From: Pseudoprimorskyibacter insulae
GTDB lineage: Bacteria > Pseudomonadota > Alphaproteobacteria > Rhodobacterales > Rhodobacteraceae
Direction: 5' to 3'
DNA: 64,000 bases
Assembly (NCBI RefSeq): GCF_900302505.1
Contig: NZ_OMOJ01000004.1
Span: forward strand, 275,708 to 339,707
Below, piece after piece: positions 55,851 through 63,875 of this stretch. Numbering within the stretch: the stretch's first letter is position 1; every line of letters starts with the position of its first letter. The notes beneath the pieces are model-generated. The model was not told the DNA's origin. It saw nothing but the letters and a program-made list of their open reading frames with translations, and did not search any database. The translations under genes and the position numbers were made by a program.

Positions 55851-56846
55851 GTGGCACGAGAGCAGATCGAAGACAGCGTCACCTTCATCACGGAGGTTTG
55901 CTGGCACTACTACATGAACGGAAACACCCAAGCCGAAGTCGCGCGGATGATGGGGGTCACGCGTCTGCGCGTGAACCAAGCCATCCAAAAGGCCAAGGCG
56001 CTGGGGTTGGTTCATGTACAAATCGATTCCCCCTTCACCACCCGGATGGAGCTTCAACAGGAACTTCAGAAGGTCTACGGCATTGAAAAAGCGCTGGTTG
56101 CGCCCGTGGACCGGGACAATTACGATTTTCACGGGCCGGTTGGATCGGGCCTTGCCAACTATCTGACCGAACGGTTGCGCAGCGGTGAATGGAAGACGTT
56201 TGGCGTGTCTTGGGGGCTGACGCTGGACAGCGCAATCCGCCGCCTGCAACGCCAAAGCCACCCCCAGCTAGAGGTCGTTTCGATCCTTGGCGGCACACCG
56301 CACGGGTCGTCCTTCAACTCTTTCGGGATTGCGTCGGGGTTTGCCGATGTGCTGGGTGCGAACTACTCGATTCTGACCGCGCCGATTTACCTGTCCGAAG
56401 GGATCGACCGCGATCTGTTCCTGTCGCAGGACGTTCTGCGCACCCATTTCGACAAATTCGACCGGCTGGATGCGGTGCTTCTGACCTGTTCGAACGTGTC
56501 GTCGAAATCATTTCTTGTTTCCAACGGCTTGCCCGCATCCCTGACGCCGCGAAAGCTAAAGGAAGCCGGGGCGATCGGCGATGTTCTGGGCCGATTTCTG
56601 GACAGCGACGGCAAGTCTGTCCTGCCCTACGTGGACGATCACACCATCGGCATGCCGCTTGAGGCGGTCGAGGCCGTACCGGAAAAAATCATGGCCGCCG
56701 CTGGCCCCCACAAAGTCGAGATCATCGCCGCCGCCATCAAGCGCGGCTTGGTGAACACCTTGGTCACAGACGACCTGACGGCCGAGCTTCTGCTCGAACA
56801 CGGAAAATCTGCAACGCCCCCCTTACCGGGGTCAACCGAGGCCTAG
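55851..56846 (+). CDS. SorC family sugar-binding transcriptional regulator
   Basis: A 331-residue regulator. The N-terminal helix-turn-helix reads YYMNGNTQAEVARMMGVTRLRVNQAIQKAKALGLVHV (about residues 18-55). The C-terminal NagB-like sugar-phosphate-binding domain has GVSWGLTLDSAIRRLQ and VVSILGGTPHGSS. SorC/DeoR-type members regulate polyol operons (for example eryD, sorC) and respond to a phosphorylated intermediate or the free polyol. The start is GTG at 55851 with a strong AGGAGGAAA site. It is the first gene of the plus arm and divergent from the importer operon; 19 bases separate it from the epimerase gene. Confidence 0.92.
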   Translation: MAREQIEDSVTFITEVCWHYYMNGNTQAEVARMMGVTRLRVNQAIQKAKALGLVHVQIDSPFTTRMELQQELQKVYGIEKALVAPVDRDNYDFHGPVGSGLANYLTERLRSGEWKTFGVSWGLTLDSAIRRLQRQSHPQLEVVSILGGTPHGSSFNSFGIASGFADVLGANYSILTAPIYLSEGIDRDLFLSQDVLRTHFDKFDRLDAVLLTCSNVSSKSFLVSNGLPASLTPRKLKEAGAIGDVLGRFLDSDGKSVLPYVDDHTIGMPLEAVEAVPEKIMAAAGPHKVEIIAAAIKRGLVNTLVTDDLTAELLLEHGKSATPPLPGSTEA

Positions 56847-56865
56847 CCTCATACCGGAGACGACG

Positions 56866-57750
56866 ATGCGCAGACTGGGAATTCATTCCTTTGTATGGAC
56901 AGGCGGACAAACCCAAGAGGGGCTGGAACGCGCCCTCGAACAATCTGCCGAACACGGCTATCGCTGTATTGAATTTGCCTATCTGCGACCCGAACTCTTT
57001 GACCTCGACCGGCTGGCCAGGAAAAGCCAAGACCTAGACGTTCAGATCGGTGTGACCATGGGTCTTCCGCTAGACAAAGACGTATCGTCCGAAGATCCTG
57101 ATGCGGTCGCCGCGGGCAAGGCGATGCTGGCCGATGCGGTGCGCGCGGTGCGGGATATAGGCGGCGATAAGCTGGGCGGCATCCTTTATTCGGCCCATAC
57201 CAAATACAATCGTCAGCCCACCGCAGGCGGCTGGGCCAACTCGGTTCAGGCCATCGCCGAAACAGCAGAGCTGGCCGAAAAGGCGGGCGTCGATCTGGTG
57301 CTTGAGGTCGTCAACCGGTTCGAAACCAACCTGCTGAACACCGCCGCGCAGGGGATGAAATTCATCGCCGACACCGGCAATGACCACGTCCGCCTGCATC
57401 TGGACACCTTCCACATGCAGATGGAAGAGGCCAACCTAGCCGCCGCGATCCGCATGGCGGGCGACAAAATCGGCTATTTCCACATTGGCGAATCCAACCG
57501 TGGCTATCTGGGCGATGGCACCATCGACTGGGATCGGGTCTTCGATGCCTTGGCCGAGATTGGGTATGATCGCGATGTCGTATTCGAGAGCTTCTCAACC
57601 GCAGTGGTGGATGAAGGGCTATCGCTGGCCTGCGCGATCTGGCGCGACACATGGACCGACAGCGCGCCGTTGGCCGCCCATGCCAAGCAGTTCATTGACC
57701 TGAAATGGGCCGAGGCACTTCGCCGACAAGCCACCAACCGCCGGGCGTGA
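56866..57750 (+). CDS. Ketose 3-epimerase-like TIM-barrel protein (AP endonuclease 2 family)
   Basis: A 294-residue xylose-isomerase-like TIM barrel resembling D-tagatose/D-psicose 3-epimerases. The four metal ligands expected for that family are placed correctly: Glu in LVLEVVNRFETNLLNT, Asp in RLHLDTFHMQMEEAN, His in IGYFHIGESNRGYLGDGTIDW and Glu in VVFESFS. Such enzymes exchange the C3 configuration of ketohexoses and often ketopentoses (D-tagatose/D-sorbose, D-fructose/D-psicose, D-ribulose/D-xylulose). In this cluster it could channel several ketoses to one kinase substrate. It is followed after three bases by the first kinase gene. Other sugar(-phosphate) isomerase roles are possible. 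Confidence 0.85.
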   Translation: MRRLGIHSFVWTGGQTQEGLERALEQSAEHGYRCIEFAYLRPELFDLDRLARKSQDLDVQIGVTMGLPLDKDVSSEDPDAVAAGKAMLADAVRAVRDIGGDKLGGILYSAHTKYNRQPTAGGWANSVQAIAETAELAEKAGVDLVLEVVNRFETNLLNTAAQGMKFIADTGNDHVRLHLDTFHMQMEEANLAAAIRMAGDKIGYFHIGESNRGYLGDGTIDWDRVFDALAEIGYDRDVVFESFSTAVVDEGLSLACAIWRDTWTDSAPLAAHAKQFIDLKWAEALRRQATNRRA

Positions 57751-57753
57751 TCG

Positions 57754-58737
57754 ATGATTTCGCCTGACACACTTGGCCCCACGATCTGTATCGGCGAGAT
57801 TCTGGCCGAGATCGTGGCCACCACCACAGGACATGGCTTTGCCGAAAGCCAGCCACTGATCGGGCCCTTCCCATCCGGCGCTCCGGCGATTTTTATCGAC
57901 CAATGCGGCCGGATCGGCGGCAAGGCGGCGATGATCGGCGCGGTGGGCGATGATGATTTCGGGCGGATGAACCGCGCAAGGCTGGAACGCGACGGCGTCG
58001 ATGTGTCTGGCATCGCGGTGGATGACACCCTGCCCACCGGCTCTGCCTTTGTCCGGTATCGCCCGGATGGGGACCGTGATTTCGTGTTCAACATGTGGAC
58101 CTCTGCCGCCGGAAACCTGCGCTGGACCGATGCGGTTGAGGCGGTGGTCAGCGGCGCAGGTCACTTGCACGTCATGGGAACACTGCTGGTTCGGCCTGGC
58201 ATCTGGGACATGACGGACCGCGCCGCGCAGATCATAAAGGCACGTGGCGGCAGCATCTCGCTTGACCCGAACTTGCGCAAGGAACTGAAGGACGACGGCG
58301 AAACCGCCGCGCGGTTGGCGCAGATCCTTGAGATGACGGATGTTCTGTTGCCGTCGGGCGACGAATTGCAACTGGCGGCGGGACGATCGGACAGGCAAGC
58401 GGCGATTGACGCCCTGTTTGCCCGCGGGATCACCGAGATCGCCCTGAAGGACGGCACGCGCGGGGCCACGGTGTTCACGCCCGGCGCGGCCCCGGTTCAC
58501 GCCGATGCCTTTGCCGTGACCGAGGTCGATCCAACCGGCGCGGGCGACTGCTTTGGCGGGGCCTATATCGCTGCACGCCGTCTGGGTGAGCAGATTGCCA
58601 CCGCGCTTGATCTGGCCTGCGCCGCAGGGGCCCGCAACGTCACAGTTCGCGGCCCGATGGAAGGCGCAGGCACCCGCCAAGAACTTGAAGACTTTATGAA
58701 AGCAAACAGGAGGATCACGCATGGCATTACTGCTTGA
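57754..58737 (+). CDS. PfkB family ketose kinase, candidate D-tagatose kinase
   Basis: A 327-residue ribokinase/PfkB kinase. The N-terminal GGKAAMIGAVGDDDFGRMNRARLERDGVDVSG is the first family signature region. The second signature DPTGAGDCFGGAY carries the catalytic base Asp265 and the anion hole GAG. It would phosphorylate a ketose (or related sugar) with ATP. Its direct partner is the PF08013 protein, whose gene it overlaps by 17 bases. The Agrobacterium precedent (PF00294 kinase making D-tagatose 6-phosphate beside a PF08013 epimerase) supports tagatose 6-kinase activity. Fructokinase or ribulokinase activity cannot be excluded. Confidence 0.87.
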   Translation: MISPDTLGPTICIGEILAEIVATTTGHGFAESQPLIGPFPSGAPAIFIDQCGRIGGKAAMIGAVGDDDFGRMNRARLERDGVDVSGIAVDDTLPTGSAFVRYRPDGDRDFVFNMWTSAAGNLRWTDAVEAVVSGAGHLHVMGTLLVRPGIWDMTDRAAQIIKARGGSISLDPNLRKELKDDGETAARLAQILEMTDVLLPSGDELQLAAGRSDRQAAIDALFARGITEIALKDGTRGATVFTPGAAPVHADAFAVTEVDPTGAGDCFGGAYIAARRLGEQIATALDLACAAGARNVTVRGPMEGAGTRQELEDFMKANRRITHGITA

Positions 58738-60007
58738 CGATCTGGCCCCCTGCCGACGCAACGACCTGCCGCGCGGCATTACATCGGTCTGTTCCGCCCA
58801 TCCCTTGGTTTTGCGGGCGGCGCTGCGCCACGGGCGCGACACCGGCGAAACCGTTCTGATCGAGGCGACCTGCAATCAGGTGAATCATCAAGGCGGCTAT
58901 ACCGGAATGCGCCCCACCGATTTTCGCGACATGGTGACAGAGCTTGCCCGTCAGGAAAACTGCCCCGAAGCGCTGATCGTTCTGGGCGGCGACCATCTTG
59001 GCCCCAACCCGTGGCGTCATCTGTCCGCCGATCTAGCCATGGCCGAGGCTGCGGCGATGATCGAGGCCTATGTTTTGGCCGGGTTCCGCAAGATCCACCT
59101 TGATGCCTCAATGGGCTGCGCGGGCGAGCCTGAGGCGCTGGACGATGACACCTGCGCGATGCGGGCTGTGCAATTGGCCGCCGTTGCCGAACGGGCAGCG
59201 GACCAAACGGGCGGCCCGCGCCCGCGCTACATCATCGGGACCGAGGTGCCGCCCCCCGGCGGAGCCGATCATGTGCTGGACACCGTGCCGCCCACCGATC
59301 CCGAGGCCGCACGCCAGACCATCGCCATCCACCGCCGCGCCTTTGCCAATGCCGGGCTAGAGGATGCCTTTGCGCGCGTTCTGGGCATTGTGGTGCAGCC
59401 GGGCGTGGAATTCGGCAATCACAACGTCATTGCCTATGATCCCGCCGCCGCCAAGGCGCTCAGCCGGATTTTGGACGACGAGCCCGATTTGGTGTTTGAA
59501 GCCCATTCCACAGACTACCAAGGCGTCCGCCCCCTGTCGGATTTGATCCGCGACGGGTTTGCAATTTTGAAGGTCGGGCCGGAACTGACGTTCATCCTGC
59601 GCGAGGCGCTTTATGCGCTGGACCTGATCGCATCGGACCTGTTGCCAGACTATGGCGACAGGCCCCTGATGCACGCGATGGAGGCGCTGATGTGCGCCCG
59701 GTCGGGCAACTGGAGCCGCCACTACAGCGGAGCGTCGGGGCAACAGCGTCTGTTGCGGCATTATTCACTGTCGGATCGCATCCGTTACTACTGGGCCCAG
59801 CCCGAGGCCGAAGCCGCCGTTGCGACCCTGTTCAATGCCCTGCGCGGGCAGAAGTTGCCGCGTCCGCTGCTGTGGCAACACATGCCCGCCGCGTCGCATT
59901 TTGCCGACACTCCCTTTGACCCCGAAGCCTTGGTGATCTGGCGCATCCGCGAATGCCTTCGGGCCTATTCTGCCGCCTGCGCCAGCCAGCTTGAGGCCGT
60001 TGCCTGA
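58721..60007 (+). CDS. GatZ/KbaZ-family protein (PF08013), candidate D-tagatose 6-phosphate 4-epimerase
   Basis: A 428-residue protein of the GatZ/KbaZ family. Conserved blocks are ITSVCSAHPLVLRAAL, LIEATCNQVNHQGGYTGM, ALIVLGGDHLGPNPWR, KIHLDASMGCAGEP, IIGTEVPPPGGA, VVQPGVEFGNHNV, FEAHSTDYQ and LKVGPELTFILREALYAL. In enterobacteria the family was called a non-catalytic subunit of tagatose-bisphosphate aldolase. A characterised Agrobacterium member epimerises D-tagatose 6-phosphate at C4 to D-fructose 6-phosphate. No GatY/KbaY catalytic aldolase gene is in this cluster, which favours the epimerase role. AGGAGG precedes the ATG; the gene overlaps the kinase gene end. Confidence 0.88.
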   Translation: MALLLDDLAPCRRNDLPRGITSVCSAHPLVLRAALRHGRDTGETVLIEATCNQVNHQGGYTGMRPTDFRDMVTELARQENCPEALIVLGGDHLGPNPWRHLSADLAMAEAAAMIEAYVLAGFRKIHLDASMGCAGEPEALDDDTCAMRAVQLAAVAERAADQTGGPRPRYIIGTEVPPPGGADHVLDTVPPTDPEAARQTIAIHRRAFANAGLEDAFARVLGIVVQPGVEFGNHNVIAYDPAAAKALSRILDDEPDLVFEAHSTDYQGVRPLSDLIRDGFAILKVGPELTFILREALYALDLIASDLLPDYGDRPLMHAMEALMCARSGNWSRHYSGASGQQRLLRHYSLSDRIRYYWAQPEAEAAVATLFNALRGQKLPRPLLWQHMPAASHFADTPFDPEALVIWRIRECLRAYSAACASQLEAVA

Positions 60008-60025
60008 TAAATACCGGAGCCATTC

Positions 60026-60757
60026 ATGACAGCCGATTTCCAAGACAAGACCATCATCATTACCGGCGCAGGCAAAGGCATTGGCCGCGCTTGCACCGAA
60101 CTGCTGGCCAAGCGCGGGGCAAGGGTGATTGCCATGGCCCGCACGCAGGCCGATCTGGACGATCTAAGCGCCCGCTGCGGCGCGGTGCCAATCAAGGTTG
60201 ATCTGTCCCGCGCCGATGCCGCCCGCGCCGCCATGGCCGAGGCCGGCACCGCCGACCATCTGATCAACTGCGCCGGAACCAATGTGCTGGAAAGCGTGCT
60301 GGACATGACCGAGGACGGCTATGACACCGTGATGGACATCAACCTGCGGGCGGCGCTGATCTGCGCGCAGGAATTTGCCCGCGCCCGGATCAAGGCGGGT
60401 GGAGGCGGCAGCATTCTGAACGTCACCTCTATCGCCGGGCATCGCGGATTTCAGGACCATATGGTCTATGCCGCGTCCAAGGCCGGGCTAGAGGGCGCAA
60501 CGCGCGTCATGGCCAAGGAACTCGGGCCGCACGGCATCCGCGTCAACGCCGTGGCCCCGACCGTCACCATGACCGAACTGGCCGCCGCCGCGTGGTCCGA
60601 CCCGGCCAAGAAAGACCCGATGATGGTGCGCCACCCCATGGGCCGCTTTGCCGAGGTCGAAGATGTGGCCCGCACCATCGCAATGCTCTTGTCGGACGAC
60701 GCCCCGGTCGTGACCGGCGCTGTCCTTCCTATTGACGGCGGTTTTCTGGCCGTCTGA
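60026..60757 (+). CDS. Short-chain dehydrogenase, L-xylulose reductase-like (SDR 1)
   Basis: A 243-residue classical SDR. The cofactor motif is TGAGKGIGRA, followed by ARVIAMARTQADLDDL, the pattern seen in L-xylulose/dicarbonyl reductases (DCXR). The Arg-rich end of that strand suggests NADP(H). The active site is TSIAG then Tyr148-Ala-Ala-Ser-Lys152. The length of 243 also matches DCXR. It would interconvert a ketose and a polyol (for example L-xylulose and xylitol) or oxidise a related hexitol. It is 18 bases downstream of the GatZ-type gene and 23 bases upstream of SDR 2, in one operon. Confidence 0.86.
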   Translation: MTADFQDKTIIITGAGKGIGRACTELLAKRGARVIAMARTQADLDDLSARCGAVPIKVDLSRADAARAAMAEAGTADHLINCAGTNVLESVLDMTEDGYDTVMDINLRAALICAQEFARARIKAGGGGSILNVTSIAGHRGFQDHMVYAASKAGLEGATRVMAKELGPHGIRVNAVAPTVTMTELAAAAWSDPAKKDPMMVRHPMGRFAEVEDVARTIAMLLSDDAPVVTGAVLPIDGGFLAV

Positions 60758-60780
60758 CCCTTTCATCGGAGTTTCTGAAT

Positions 60781-61509
60781 ATGGCACAAACGCTTACGGG
60801 CAAAACCGCCGCGATCACCGGAGCCGCATCCGGCATCGGTCTGGCCACCACCCGCGCCTTGCTGAATGCAGGCGCAAGGGTGGTGATGGTCGATTACGAC
60901 AAGGCGGCGCTGGACCGTCTGACCAGGGAACTTGGCGAGAACGCCATTGCCCAGGTCACCAACCTTCTGGATGCCGAGGATTGCGCCGCCATGGTGCCGC
61001 AGATCTTGGAAAAGGTCGGCCAAATCGACATTCTGCACTGCAACGCCGGCACTTATATCGGCGGCGATCTGATTGAGACGGACACGGCCACCATCGACCG
61101 TATGCTCAACCTGAACGTCAACGCGGTGATGAAAAACGTCCGCGATGTAATCCCCCATATGACCGAACGCGGCATCGGTGATATCGTCGTCACGTCTTCG
61201 GTCGCAGGACACATGCCCATCCAGTGGGAGCCGGTCTATTCCGGATCGAAATGGGCGATCACCTGTTTTGTGCAAACCATGCGCCGCCAGTTGAACAAGC
61301 ACGGCATCCGCGTCGGCCAAGTTTCACCCGGCCCGGTGGTTTCTGCGCTGTTGGCCGACTGGCCCGAAGAGAACCTGCGCAAAGCCAAGGAAAACGGCGC
61401 GTTGATCGACCCCGAAGAGGTCGCAGATGCCGTTCTCTATATGCTGACCCGCAAACGCACGGTGACGATCCGCGATATGATCGTTCTGCCGACCAACTTT
61501 GACATTTAG
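60781..61509 (+). CDS. Short-chain dehydrogenase, ribitol 2-dehydrogenase-like (SDR 2)
   Basis: A 242-residue SDR that closely resembles enterobacterial ribitol 2-dehydrogenase. Shared blocks remembered from the Klebsiella enzyme include AAITGAASGIGL, HCNAGTYIGGDL, WEPVYSGSKWAI (catalytic Tyr and Lys), RVGQVSPGPVVSALLADWP and the distinctive end TVTIRDMIVLPTNFDI. The acidic MVDYD after strand 2 predicts NAD. The expected reaction is ribitol to D-ribulose, in the cytoplasm; allied pentitols or hexitols are possible. Co-operonic with SDR 1 and SDR 3 (one base gap downstream). Confidence 0.88.
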   Translation: MAQTLTGKTAAITGAASGIGLATTRALLNAGARVVMVDYDKAALDRLTRELGENAIAQVTNLLDAEDCAAMVPQILEKVGQIDILHCNAGTYIGGDLIETDTATIDRMLNLNVNAVMKNVRDVIPHMTERGIGDIVVTSSVAGHMPIQWEPVYSGSKWAITCFVQTMRRQLNKHGIRVGQVSPGPVVSALLADWPEENLRKAKENGALIDPEEVADAVLYMLTRKRTVTIRDMIVLPTNFDI

Positions 61510-61510
61510 C

Positions 61511-62254
61511 ATGTCTGCGACTTGCGAAGATCTTTCAGGTCTGACCGTCCTGCTTACTGGGGCGGCGGGCGGCATTGGTGCCGCCATGGCCGACCGATTT
61601 GCGACCGCCGGGGCGACCTTGGCATTGGTCGATCGGCTGGATTGCACTGACTTGGCAGCCGCCCTGCCCGGAGATCATCGCGCGTGGCAGCTGGATCTGG
61701 CAAACCCCGACGCCATTGCGGCCACCGTACCTGCGATTGGCGCGTCAATGGGCATCGACATTCTGATAAACAATGCCGGGCTGGGCGTGGTTGCGCCCGC
61801 CCATGAAACCGATGTCGTCACTTGGGATCTGACCCAAGCCATCAACCTGCGTGCACCGTGGCTGATGGCCGCCCATGCCCTGCCCTTCCTCAAACACTCT
61901 GGCCGGGGGCGCATTGTCAATATGGCATCCCAAGCCGGGATCGTCGCCATTGCAGACCATGCCGCCTATGGCGCCAGCAAGGCGGGGCTAATCGGGCTGA
62001 CCAAGGTCATGGCGCTGGAATGGGCGCAGTTTGGCATCACCGCCAACGCCATTTCCCCGACGGTCGTCGAAACGCCCATGGCATTGGCCGGCTGGTCCGG
62101 GGAAAAGGGCGAAAAGGCCAAGGCCGACATCCCCGTAGGCCGCTTTGCCAAACCGGCCGAGATCGCCGAAACCGCCGCGTTTCTGTGTTCGGCCCAATCC
62201 GGGATCATCAACGGCGAAAACATCGTAGCCGATGGAGGCTTCACAATTCGCTGA
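61511..62254 (+). CDS. Short-chain dehydrogenase (SDR 3)
   Basis: A 247-residue classical SDR with TGAAGGIGAAMADRF, the acidic LVDRLD (NAD preference), ILINNAGLGVV, MASQAG and YGASKAGLIGLTKVMALEW, and the C-terminal GENIVADGGFTIR ending of the polyol/3-oxoacyl type. It may be a galactitol- or hexitol-type dehydrogenase; Rhodobacter sphaeroides has an SDR galactitol dehydrogenase with a similar ending, but I cannot assign this one. The ATG at 61511 follows the stop of SDR 2 by one base; the longer frame from 61499 overlaps SDR 2. Confidence 0.84.
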   Translation: MSATCEDLSGLTVLLTGAAGGIGAAMADRFATAGATLALVDRLDCTDLAAALPGDHRAWQLDLANPDAIAATVPAIGASMGIDILINNAGLGVVAPAHETDVVTWDLTQAINLRAPWLMAAHALPFLKHSGRGRIVNMASQAGIVAIADHAAYGASKAGLIGLTKVMALEWAQFGITANAISPTVVETPMALAGWSGEKGEKAKADIPVGRFAKPAEIAETAAFLCSAQSGIINGENIVADGGFTIR

Positions 62255-62300
62255 CACTTTTGAAATGTTGGCGCTAAACTGCCCGGTGGAGGAGACCGTC

Positions 62301-63278
62301 ATGACCAAAAGCCTAAGCCGCAAACTCGATACCATCCGCGACGGTGCGTATCGCCCGAAGGACTTTATCATCGCCGACGCCAAAGATGGCGACATGGCCT
62401 TTGGTGCGGCCTCTCCTGGGAAAGGGCCAGATGGGCGGATGAAACCGCTGAAGGCTTACCGCGATGACATGGTGCGCGTGACGCAAACCGGGCTGGTGGA
62501 TATCATGCTGATGTCGCTGTCTTCGGCTGAGGCGCTAAGCCAATCAGGCACCTTTCACGACAGCCCCGTGACCCCTGCCGTTCGCCTGAACGACACATCC
62601 GACATCTGGCACGTGCGCGGCGGCAGCTACCCCAAGCGGATGATGAAGAACTTCCGCTCGGCCCGGCTGGATCGGGTCAAGCCTGTCGCGCCGCTGGGCC
62701 TCTATTCGGTGACCTTCTACAATGATCTGGAACAAGATCACGCCACCCTGACCGAATACGCGCAGTTCCGGGATGAGGCATCCGCCGCCGGGATCGACCA
62801 CTTCCTTGAGGTGTTCAACCCACAGATCCCGGTTGAGGCGAACGGCGATTTTGCCAGCTACAACAACGATATGATCGCCCGTTGCCTTGCGGGTGTGTCG
62901 CGCCATGACCGGCCCGTGTTCCTGAAAGCCGCCTACAACGGCCCCGCCGCGACCGAGGAAATCGCCGGGTTTGACCCCGAGAACCTGATCTTCGGCATCT
63001 TGGGTGGCGGCGCAGGCACCACGCGCGATTGTCTTGAGCTGATCCGGCAGGCGGAGAAATATGGGGCCCGCGTCGCGCTATTCGGGCGCAAGATCTATTA
63101 CTCCGAGGATTCCGTCATCATGATCCGCGCCATGCGCCGCGTGATCGAAGAACAAATCACCAGCGACGAGGCCGTCCGGGCATTTCATGGCGATCTGGCC
63201 AATGCCGGGATCACGCCGTTCCGCAGCCTCGATGACGACTTGGCCCTGACCGAACCGCTGCTGAAGGCCAATGTGTGA
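62301..63278 (+). CDS. Class-I-aldolase-like beta/alpha barrel protein of unknown substrate
   Basis: A 325-residue protein that I do not recognise as a named enzyme. It has a beta/alpha barrel look with late features of DeoC/FbaB-like class I aldolases: VFLKAAYNGP with Lys209 as a candidate Schiff-base lysine, a glycine-rich ILGGGAGTTRD loop and RVALFGRKIYY (G262-R263), the usual phosphate-binding end of such barrels. ATG at 62301 follows GGAGGAGA. The gene overlaps nothing and is followed three bases later by a PfkB kinase gene, so the pair kinase plus barrel suggests phosphorylation of a ketose and cleavage of the product. The aldolase role is inference. Confidence 0.75.
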   Translation: MTKSLSRKLDTIRDGAYRPKDFIIADAKDGDMAFGAASPGKGPDGRMKPLKAYRDDMVRVTQTGLVDIMLMSLSSAEALSQSGTFHDSPVTPAVRLNDTSDIWHVRGGSYPKRMMKNFRSARLDRVKPVAPLGLYSVTFYNDLEQDHATLTEYAQFRDEASAAGIDHFLEVFNPQIPVEANGDFASYNNDMIARCLAGVSRHDRPVFLKAAYNGPAATEEIAGFDPENLIFGILGGGAGTTRDCLELIRQAEKYGARVALFGRKIYYSEDSVIMIRAMRRVIEEQITSDEAVRAFHGDLANAGITPFRSLDDDLALTEPLLKANV

Positions 63279-63281
63279 TCC

Positions 63282-63875
63282 ATGCGCCGGGGGTTTCTGA
63301 CCGCTGGCACCTGGTGCCTTGACCGCAATATCACCGTCGATCAATGGCGGTCCGAAGACATGGCCGCCGCCGTGCAGCGCGTCGATCCGGCGGGCGGCGG
63401 CAGTGCCTGCAATTTCGCCGTCGATATGCGGCGGCTGGACGGGTCTATCCCCGTGGCGACCACCGGCCTTGTGGGCGCAGGCGAAAATGGTGATTTTCTT
63501 TTAACGGTGGCCGATAACTATGGGATCGACCGCAGCCGCGTCGCCCGCCTGCCCGGCATGATGACGCAGACCACCGACGCCTATCTGTCGGCCAAAACCG
63601 GGCGGCGCACGCATATCATCTTTTTCGGCGTGGCGGATGTTCTGTCGCCCGATCATCTGGATGTGTCCGGCAGCACCGCCCGCGTGCTGCACCTTGGCCT
63701 GCCCGGCATTCATAAGACGATGGACAATGCTTGGGGCGAGGATGCCAACGGCTGGGTCACCGTGTTGAAACGCGCCCGCGCCGAAGGGCTGCGGACCAAT
63801 CTGGAATTCGTCGCAGGCCCCGAGGATCAGATCCGCCGCATTGGCCTGCCCTGCCTGCCCCATCTTGATACGTTA
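63282..63875 (+). pseudogene. PfkB family sugar kinase, truncated by an IS insertion
   Basis: The N-terminal about 198 residues of a ribokinase/PfkB kinase: opening GFLTAGTWCLDRNITVDQW, then the substrate-side GGGSACNFAVDMRRL and TTGLVGAGENGDFLL. The catalytic C-terminal half with the GAGD motif is absent. At 63876 the sequence switches to the end of an IS5-family element, and the frame closes with a few foreign residues at 63902. The product cannot be an active kinase unless the rest lies beyond the element as a separate fragment. It followed the aldolase-like gene by three bases and was the last visible gene of the plus arm. Confidence 0.88.
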
